Source: Gammaproteobacteria bacterium (GTDB lineage Bacteria; Pseudomonadota; Gammaproteobacteria; Methylococcales; UBA2780). Taken from it: a stretch of DNA of 10,175 bases. Both the position numbers and the translations under genes were made by a program. The stretch covers positions 1-10,175 of the forward strand of contig QNFJ01000065.1 of NCBI GenBank assembly GCA_003646305.1. Reading direction: 5' to 3'. Positions 5,282-10,175 of the stretch are shown here, piece by piece. The first letter of the stretch is position 1; the number at the start of each line of letters is the position of its first letter. The notes beneath the pieces are model-generated. The model was not told the DNA's origin. It saw nothing but the letters and a program-made list of their open reading frames with translations, and ran no database searches.

Positions 5282-6927
5282 AACAGAATACAGTCACCTG
5301 GTTTAAAAGTGGCGCACCGTGGGTTTGGGGTAGCGCGGCAACGGTCTCAATTAGTCTGCTAATGGTTGTTAGCCTGTTAGTGATGTTGGCCATGCGTGGT
5401 TTCGGCCATTTTTGGCCCAGCGAAGTGATCGAGATTGAACAACCTGCGGGCAACACTTTTGGTGAGCGCAAGCAGCGAGAAGAGGTTCCGGCGCAACGGC
5501 TCCGTGATATGGGTATGGAGTTGCCGGAATCCGTAGAATTTGTGGCGAGACGGTTAATGAAGACGGGCAACCGTGATGTGACCGGGCAGGATTTCTACTG
5601 GCTACTCGAAAAGAAGATAGAAAATGCGAAGGCGCCAGCAGAAGTTGTGGTGCTGGAGCGGCGTGAGTGGGGTAATTTTTATGGCCGTCTCCTGTCGGTA
5701 AAAGAGGCTGGAGAGCTTGTCGTCAGTGGCGATGACACCTATGCAGAATTGCAGAAAAGGTTGGCGCGTAGTGATGAGCTGTTCGGCCAGATTGAAGAGA
5801 TTGAAAAGCATAAAATCGGTGCAATTAACTACAGCATGGAAAGGCTACGGTTAAAAAGGCGTGCGCTTGAATTGAAAGGAGCTTTGGATAAGGCGGCCGA
5901 AGAAAAGATTCGTACCAAAAGGGATTCACTGCAAAAAGAGTACGAAAGCTACCAATCAGAGCTGCAGGCGCTTTACCGGGCAATCGAGCGTGATAGTTTG
6001 GTGATTGAAACGGCAGATGGGCAACCGTTCGAGCAGCCGCTCAGGAAAATTGTCAGAGCCTATCAGCCTAACAAAATGTCTTTGATCGGTAAGCTGGGCT
6101 TTTACTTTGAGAAGCTTTGGGAATTCGTCAGCGATGACCCACGTGAGGCCAACACAGAAGGGGGGATTTTTCCTGCCATCTTTGGCACCATTATGATGGT
6201 TTTCCTGATGTCTATCCTGGTAACCCCACTAGGGGTGATTGCCGCAATTTATCTACGTGAATACGCCAGGCAGGGATTTCTAACGCGGGTGATTCGAATT
6301 GCCGTGAATAACCTCGCTGGTGTTCCATCGATTGTCTATGGTATTTTTGGTCTCGGATTTTTTGTCTACTTTCTAGGCGGAACAATCGACCAGATCTTTT
6401 ATCCAGCGGCCTTGCCTGCACCCACTTTTGGAACGCCCGGTTTGATGTGGGCAGCATTAACATTGGCGATTTTAACGATGCCGGTGGTGATCGTCTCGAC
6501 AGAAGAGGGGCTTTCCCGTGTTCCTAAGGCGATTCGCGAGGGGAGTCTTGCGCTCGGTGCGACTAAAGCTGAGACGTTATGGCGGACGGTCATTCCCATG
6601 GCAAGTCCTTCTATTATGACGGGAATGATTCTGGCGATCGCTCGAGCAGCAGGAGAAGTTGCGCCATTGATGCTGGTCGGGGTGGTGAAATTGGCTCCAA
6701 CATTGCCACTGGATGGAAATTATCCTTTTCTACATCTGGATCGTAAATTTATGCATCTAGGTTTTCATATCTACGATGTTGGCTTTCAGAGTCCGAATGT
6801 AGAGGCCGCCAGGCCACTTGTTTATGCAACGGCACTGCTATTGGTTGTGGTGATTGTTGTGTTGAACCTGGCAGCCATTTCAATTCGCAATAGACTCCGC
6901 GAAAAATACAAAGCACTTGAGAATTAA
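5278..6927 (+). CDS. pstA: PstA, phosphate ABC transporter permease, long form
   Basis: Second inner-membrane permease of the Pst importer, pairing with PstC. The 549-aa chain has TM1 (about 17-39), a periplasmic insert of about 250 residues, and the MetI-type core (about 295-545) with the EAA loop EGSLALGATKAETLWRTVIP from residue 421 and the following RAAGEVAPLML segment typical of PstA. E. coli PstA is about 296 aa, so nearly all the extra length is the insert. Residues about 154-240 of the insert are rich in K, R, E and L with heptad spacing and probably form a coiled-coil hairpin. The start overlaps the pstC stop (ATGA) and has no strong ribosome site, so translation is probably coupled to pstC. 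Eleven bases separate its stop from pstB. Confidence 0.93.
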   Translation: MKQNTVTWFKSGAPWVWGSAATVSISLLMVVSLLVMLAMRGFGHFWPSEVIEIEQPAGNTFGERKQREEVPAQRLRDMGMELPESVEFVARRLMKTGNRDVTGQDFYWLLEKKIENAKAPAEVVVLERREWGNFYGRLLSVKEAGELVVSGDDTYAELQKRLARSDELFGQIEEIEKHKIGAINYSMERLRLKRRALELKGALDKAAEEKIRTKRDSLQKEYESYQSELQALYRAIERDSLVIETADGQPFEQPLRKIVRAYQPNKMSLIGKLGFYFEKLWEFVSDDPREANTEGGIFPAIFGTIMMVFLMSILVTPLGVIAAIYLREYARQGFLTRVIRIAVNNLAGVPSIVYGIFGLGFFVYFLGGTIDQIFYPAALPAPTFGTPGLMWAALTLAILTMPVVIVSTEEGLSRVPKAIREGSLALGATKAETLWRTVIPMASPSIMTGMILAIARAAGEVAPLMLVGVVKLAPTLPLDGNYPFLHLDRKFMHLGFHIYDVGFQSPNVEAARPLVYATALLLVVVIVVLNLAAISIRNRLREKYKALEN

Positions 6928-6938
6928 GAGAAGGCTTC

Positions 6939-7775
6939 ATGGAAAACAGTCAGAATAAAACACACTCGATTGATCTATCTAACCTAAACAAGGCAGAAGG
7001 CGCTGCGGATAAAAAGGCAAAGAAAACCTGCTTTACTGTATCAGATCTGAATCTTTTTTACGGTGAAAAGCAGGCGTTACAGACGATTAATATAGAAATT
7101 CCAGAAAAGAGCGTGACTGCCTTCATCGGTCCAAGTGGTTGTGGTAAATCAACACTACTGCGCTGCTTTAATCGCATGAATGATCTGGTCGATAGTGCCC
7201 GTATTGAAGGTCAAATCCTTCTTGATGGTGAAGATATTTATGCTAAACAGATGAATGTGGCAGACCTTCGTCGTCGAGTCGGAATGGTGTTTCAAAAACC
7301 CAACCCTTTCCCGAAATCAATTTATGAGAATGTTGCCTACGGCTTAAGAATTCAGGGGGTTAATGGTCGCCACGTCCTTGATGAAGTGGTCGAAAAGTCA
7401 CTCAAAGGGGCGGCATTATGGAATGAGGTTAAGGATCGACTTCAGGATAGTGCGTTAGGTTTATCGGGTGGACAGCAGCAGCGTCTGGTAATTGCGAGAG
7501 CCATTGCTATTCAACCAGAGGTGATTTTGCTCGATGAGCCGGCTTCGGCATTGGATCCAATCTCTACATTAAAGATTGAAGAGCTAATTAATGACCTGAA
7601 AGATGACTACACGATCTTAATTGTGACCCATAATATGCAGCAAGCAGCGCGCGTGTCAGATCATACTGCTTTCATGTATATGGGTGATTTAATTGAGTTT
7701 GGGGCAACCAATCAGCTGTTTACAAACCCCAGCAAAAAGAAAACAGAAGATTATATTACGGGTCGTTACGGTTGA
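6939..7775 (+). CDS. pstB: PstB, phosphate import ATP-binding protein
   Basis: Cytoplasmic ATPase that powers the PstC/PstA permease. In 278 aa it carries every ABC motif: Walker A GPSGCGKST (64-72), Q-loop glutamine Q119 in FQKPNPFP, signature LSGGQQQR (175-182), Walker B VILLDEP (195-201) with catalytic E200, and the H-loop histidine H231. The sequences CFNRMND after Walker A and FQKPNPFP are specific to PstB rather than to other ABC ATPases. A hydrophilic N-terminal extension of about 30 residues precedes the core. AGAAGG lies just before the ATG, after an 11-base gap from pstA, so it belongs to the same operon. It is intact. Confidence 0.97.
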   Translation: MENSQNKTHSIDLSNLNKAEGAADKKAKKTCFTVSDLNLFYGEKQALQTINIEIPEKSVTAFIGPSGCGKSTLLRCFNRMNDLVDSARIEGQILLDGEDIYAKQMNVADLRRRVGMVFQKPNPFPKSIYENVAYGLRIQGVNGRHVLDEVVEKSLKGAALWNEVKDRLQDSALGLSGGQQQRLVIARAIAIQPEVILLDEPASALDPISTLKIEELINDLKDDYTILIVTHNMQQAARVSDHTAFMYMGDLIEFGATNQLFTNPSKKKTEDYITGRYG

Positions 7776-7810
7776 TTGGAACTGACCCTGATTGCAAGAA
7801 AGGATGAGAA

Positions 7811-8527
7811 ATGGATAAAGAGAATCAAAGCAGACATATATCTAAACAGTTTGATAACGAGCTGGAAGAGATTCGTAACCGCGTTTTAGCGATGGGTGGG
7901 TTGGTGGAGCAACAGCTCGCTAAAGCAGTTGCTGCGCTGGTGGAGCCTGATATCGAAATGGCTGAAGAGGTGATTCGAGATGATTATAAAGTCAATGCGA
8001 TGGAAGTGGCGCTTGATGAAGAGTGCACCTCCGTTTTAGCCCGTCGGCAACCGGCCGCAAGAGATTTACGCTTAGTGATCTCGGTGATTAAGACCATTAC
8101 TGATCTTGAGCGCATTGGCGATGAGGCAAAGCGCATTGCTCGCCAGGCGATTGACCTAGCCTCACTGCCTACAAAGAAAAACCAGTTTGTTGATCTTGAG
8201 CGGTTAGGTCAGCATGTTTGTACTATGTTACGTGATGCGCTAGATGCCTTTGCCCGATTAGATGTGGAACAGGCACTTGATGTGGCCATTGAAGATCAAA
8301 AAGTAGATCAGGAATATGAGAGTTTGATGCGTCAACAAATGACCTATCTAATTGAAGATCCCAGAACCATTCCGGCAACTCTGGATATTATGTGGTCAGC
8401 CCGTGCGCTTGAAAGGGTGGGCGATCGTTCATGCAATATCTGTGAATATGTGATTTATCAGGTTAAAGGCAAAGATATCCGCCATATCAGCCTTGATCAG
8501 GTTGAAAAGGATTTTGGTCGCAAGTAG
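7811..8527 (+). CDS. phoU: PhoU, phosphate-signalling regulator
   Basis: PhoU is known to link Pst transporter activity to the PhoR sensor kinase, restraining the Pho regulon when phosphate is ample, and to limit uptake. The 238-aa chain is the standard length and consists of two three-helix PhoU repeats. The metal-binding motifs are visible in both: DLERIGDEAKRIA (98-110, E100 and D104) and ALERVGDRSCNIC (199-211, E201 and D205), preceded by the typical RQPAARDLRLV (79-89). AAGGA lies a few bases before the ATG, 35 bases after the pstB stop, so it is most likely the last gene of the pst transcript. phoB and phoR do not follow. It is intact. Confidence 0.96.
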   Translation: MDKENQSRHISKQFDNELEEIRNRVLAMGGLVEQQLAKAVAALVEPDIEMAEEVIRDDYKVNAMEVALDEECTSVLARRQPAARDLRLVISVIKTITDLERIGDEAKRIARQAIDLASLPTKKNQFVDLERLGQHVCTMLRDALDAFARLDVEQALDVAIEDQKVDQEYESLMRQQMTYLIEDPRTIPATLDIMWSARALERVGDRSCNICEYVIYQVKGKDIRHISLDQVEKDFGRK

Positions 8528-8543
8528 TCACTATTTAAGCGTA

Positions 8544-8581
8544 GCCCTCTTTAATTCAGGGCAAATTTCTATGAATTGCCC
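8544..8581 (+). terminator. Overlapping alternative hairpins after phoU
   Basis: GCCCT (8544-8548) can pair with AGGGC (8558-8562), while GGGCAA (8559-8564) can pair with TTGCCC (8576-8581), extended inside by imperfect AT pairs. The two stems share 8559-8562 and exclude each other. Neither is followed by a clear T-run, so termination would be weak or incomplete, and some read-through into the next gene pair is plausible. Confidence 0.35.
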
Positions 8582-8582
8582 G

Positions 8583-8611
8583 CTGGAAGGCTGTAAAATT
8601 CCGCGTATAAA
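8583..8611 (+). promoter_or_regulatory. Possible promoter of the DUF47/PiT gene pair
   Basis: TATAAA (8606-8611) is a good -10 match lying 27 bases before the ATG at 8638. With 17-base spacing the -35 would be CTGGAA (8583-8588), a poor match. A single CTGTAAA heptamer (8591-8597) resembles half a Pho box, but no second heptamer sits 11 bases away, so PhoB control is not supported. Confidence 0.35.
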
Positions 8612-8637
8612 TTTTCTTTTTGTTGGGGCTTAGACTC

Positions 8638-9318
8638 ATGGCTAATAAAAACTATTTTTCGAGAATGTTTGGCAGCTCGCCAGACAAGTCTCTTCAGAAG
8701 CATATGCAGAAGGTACACGAATGTGCCGAGCATCTGGTTGATCTATTTGAAAGCATGAAAGCGAATGATGCTGAAGCGGTTAAAAAGGCGCAGCAGACGA
8801 TTGCACTTCTGGAAGATGAGGCTGATACGCTCAAAGTTGCGATGCGGATGCATTTGCCACAAGGGCTTTTATTGCCGGTTAACCGAAGTGATTTACTTGA
8901 CGTTTTACGCCAGCAGGACGCTATCGCCAATAAAGCCAAAGATATTGCAGGTTTGGTTGAAGGGCGGGGTATGCGCTTTCCTGAAAATATGGCCGGTGAT
9001 GTTGTTGAATTCGCTACGCGCTGTGTTGATGCGGTCGAGCAGGCACGTAAAATTGTTAATGAACTGGATGAGCTGATCGAGACTGGGTTTAAAGGAATAG
9101 AAGTCTCTAAAGTTGAAAAAATGTTGGTTGAACTGGATGAAATCGAGTCAGACACCGACAGCATTCAAGTCGTTATTCGCGCAAAATTATTTGAGATAGA
9201 AAAGGATTTGCCCCCCATCGATGTGATGTTTATGTATAAACTCATCGAATGGATTGGAGATATTGCTGACCATGCAGAAACGGTCGGTAGTCGTCTTCAG
9301 CTTATGCTGGCTAAATAG
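8638..9318 (+). CDS. PhoU-like DUF47 protein (TIGR00153), probable Pit accessory protein
   Basis: A 226-aa, almost wholly helical cytoplasmic protein of the TIGR00153/DUF47 family, distantly related to PhoU. Metal-ligand-like acidic motifs are seen in LLEDEAD near the N-terminus and in the C-terminal IEWIGDIADHAE. Members are commonly encoded directly before PiT phosphate permeases and are thought to regulate them; that role is inferred here from the adjacent permease gene nine bases downstream. I chose the ATG at 8638 because MANKNYF gives the family's usual length and follows a GGGG stretch (8625-8628); an in-frame TTG at 8620 would only add six residues. The gap to phoU is 110 bases, so it may be transcribed separately. 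Confidence 0.9.
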   Translation: MANKNYFSRMFGSSPDKSLQKHMQKVHECAEHLVDLFESMKANDAEAVKKAQQTIALLEDEADTLKVAMRMHLPQGLLLPVNRSDLLDVLRQQDAIANKAKDIAGLVEGRGMRFPENMAGDVVEFATRCVDAVEQARKIVNELDELIETGFKGIEVSKVEKMLVELDEIESDTDSIQVVIRAKLFEIEKDLPPIDVMFMYKLIEWIGDIADHAETVGSRLQLMLAK

Positions 9319-9327
9319 GGGCGCATC

Positions 9328-10175
9328 ATGGAATATGGAATGGTTTTTCTGGTGCTGGCGATCCTGTTTGGCTTTTTTATGGCTTGGGGTGTGGGTGCTA
9401 ATGATGTTGCTAATGCGATGGCAACATCAGTGGGTTCAAAGGCGTTAACGATTAAGCAGGCGATTATTGTCGCCGCTATTTTTGAATTTGCTGGTGCAGT
9501 TTTAGCCGGCGGCCAAGTGACGAAAACGATTCGGAAAGGGATTATTGATGTCAGTTCGATTGTCGACACCCCAGAACTGCTGGTTTATGGGATGTTGGCC
9601 TCTTTGCTTTCAGCCGGAATCTGGCTGTTGGTTGCCTCATCAAAAGGCTGGCCCGTTTCGACAACACACACCATTATCGGTGCGGTAGTTGGTTTTGCTG
9701 TTGTGGGAATTGGTGCAGATGCGGTGCAGTGGGGGAAGGTCGGCTCTATCGTAATGAGCTGGGTGGTTTCACCTGTACTGGCAGGCTCTATCGCCTTTAT
9801 GCTTTTTCGGAGTGTGCAGTATTTAATTTTGAATCAAGAACACCCACTTGAAAATGCAAAGAAATATGTCCCTTTCTATATTTTTCTAGTGGGTTTTATT
9901 ATTTCCTTGGTCACCATGGTTAAGGGGCTCAAGCACGTTGGTTTAGAGATCAGCACGGCTCAATGCTACCTTCTTGCCGTTATTTTAGGCCTCGTTGTGA
10001 TGGCGATCGGTACGGGGATGATCAAGCGGCTAAAATTTGATCCAGAGGCCGATAAAGATTTCCATTTTGCCAATGTAGAAAAGATTTTTGCTGTTTTGAT
10101 GATGGTAACCGCCTGTGCGATGGCCTTTGCGCATGGTTCTAACGATGTTGCGAATGCGATTGGCCCCTTGGCAGC
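9328..10175 (+). CDS. pit: PiT-family low-affinity inorganic phosphate permease, 3' end outside window
   Basis: Inner-membrane secondary transporter that takes up phosphate (as metal phosphate in known bacterial Pit proteins) with H+ or Na+. The 282 visible residues contain both copies of the family signature: GANDVANAM (23-31) and HGSNDVANAIGP (269-280), which lie in the two inverted halves and carry the transport-site Asn-Asp pairs. Strongly hydrophobic segments fill the rest, with the conserved WPVSTTHTIIGA after the first half. Known members are about 420 aa or longer, so roughly a third is missing past the window edge and intactness cannot be judged. AGGGG overlapping the previous stop (9317-9321) serves as ribosome site, so the two genes are translated from one message. 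Confidence 0.95.
   Translation, partial: MEYGMVFLVLAILFGFFMAWGVGANDVANAMATSVGSKALTIKQAIIVAAIFEFAGAVLAGGQVTKTIRKGIIDVSSIVDTPELLVYGMLASLLSAGIWLLVASSKGWPVSTTHTIIGAVVGFAVVGIGADAVQWGKVGSIVMSWVVSPVLAGSIAFMLFRSVQYLILNQEHPLENAKKYVPFYIFLVGFIISLVTMVKGLKHVGLEISTAQCYLLAVILGLVVMAIGTGMIKRLKFDPEADKDFHFANVEKIFAVLMMVTACAMAFAHGSNDVANAIGPLA

Noticed and set aside
8591..8597. Pho box before the DUF47/PiT pair
   Set aside because: Only one heptamer (CTGTAAA); the positions 11 bases to either side do not match the consensus.
8620..8637. TTG start adding six residues to the DUF47 protein
   Set aside because: The ATG at 8638 gives the family's usual 226 aa and typical N-terminus.
8694..9164. Long minus-strand open frame inside the DUF47 gene
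   Set aside because: It mirrors the codon pattern of the opposite gene, is serine-rich and low in complexity, and has no family signature.

Overview
The window looks like the chromosome of a gammaproteobacterium of moderate GC content, probably a marine or Oceanospirillales-like lineage. This is inferred from the long forms of PstC (757 aa) and PstA (549 aa), the PhoU sequence, and the pairing of a 226-aa PhoU-like protein with a PiT permease. No species can be named from the sequence alone.

Left part (1-2973) is accessory DNA. Positions 3-110 encode the last residues of an IS4-type transposase, followed by a probable right inverted repeat near 145-164. Positions 165-326 carry a short tandem repeat that also forms a perfect 9-bp inverted repeat. 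On the minus strand lies a tightly coupled two-gene unit: an IspD-like cytidylyltransferase (2239 to 1580), then a RubisCO-like protein (1583 to 327), overlapping by ATGA. Both are divergent in exactly the residues that define substrate use in their families, so neither is likely to do the textbook reaction (MEP cytidylylation or RuBP carboxylation). This pair is the best candidate for an undescribed pathway. The next 440 bases (2240-2679) hold no gene I can support, only palindromes and a weak terminator-like hairpin. Then comes a decayed HTH antitoxin-like gene (2680-2973).

Right part (2968-10175) is a phosphate-uptake locus on the plus strand. A Pho box of three 11-bp-phased heptamers overlaps the end of the HTH remnant and directly precedes pstC. 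The genes run pstC-pstA (ATGA overlap)-pstB-phoU, then a 110-base gap with competing hairpins and a possible promoter, then a PhoU-like (DUF47) protein and a low-affinity PiT phosphate permease cut by the window end. The first group would form the high-affinity ABC transporter PstCAB with its regulator PhoU; the second is a low-affinity permease with its probable regulator. The periplasmic binding protein gene pstS is not next to pstC and must lie elsewhere if the transporter is complete.

The boundary between the accessory segment and the phosphate locus falls at the Pho box, which suggests that insertions and decay accumulated just upstream of the pst promoter.
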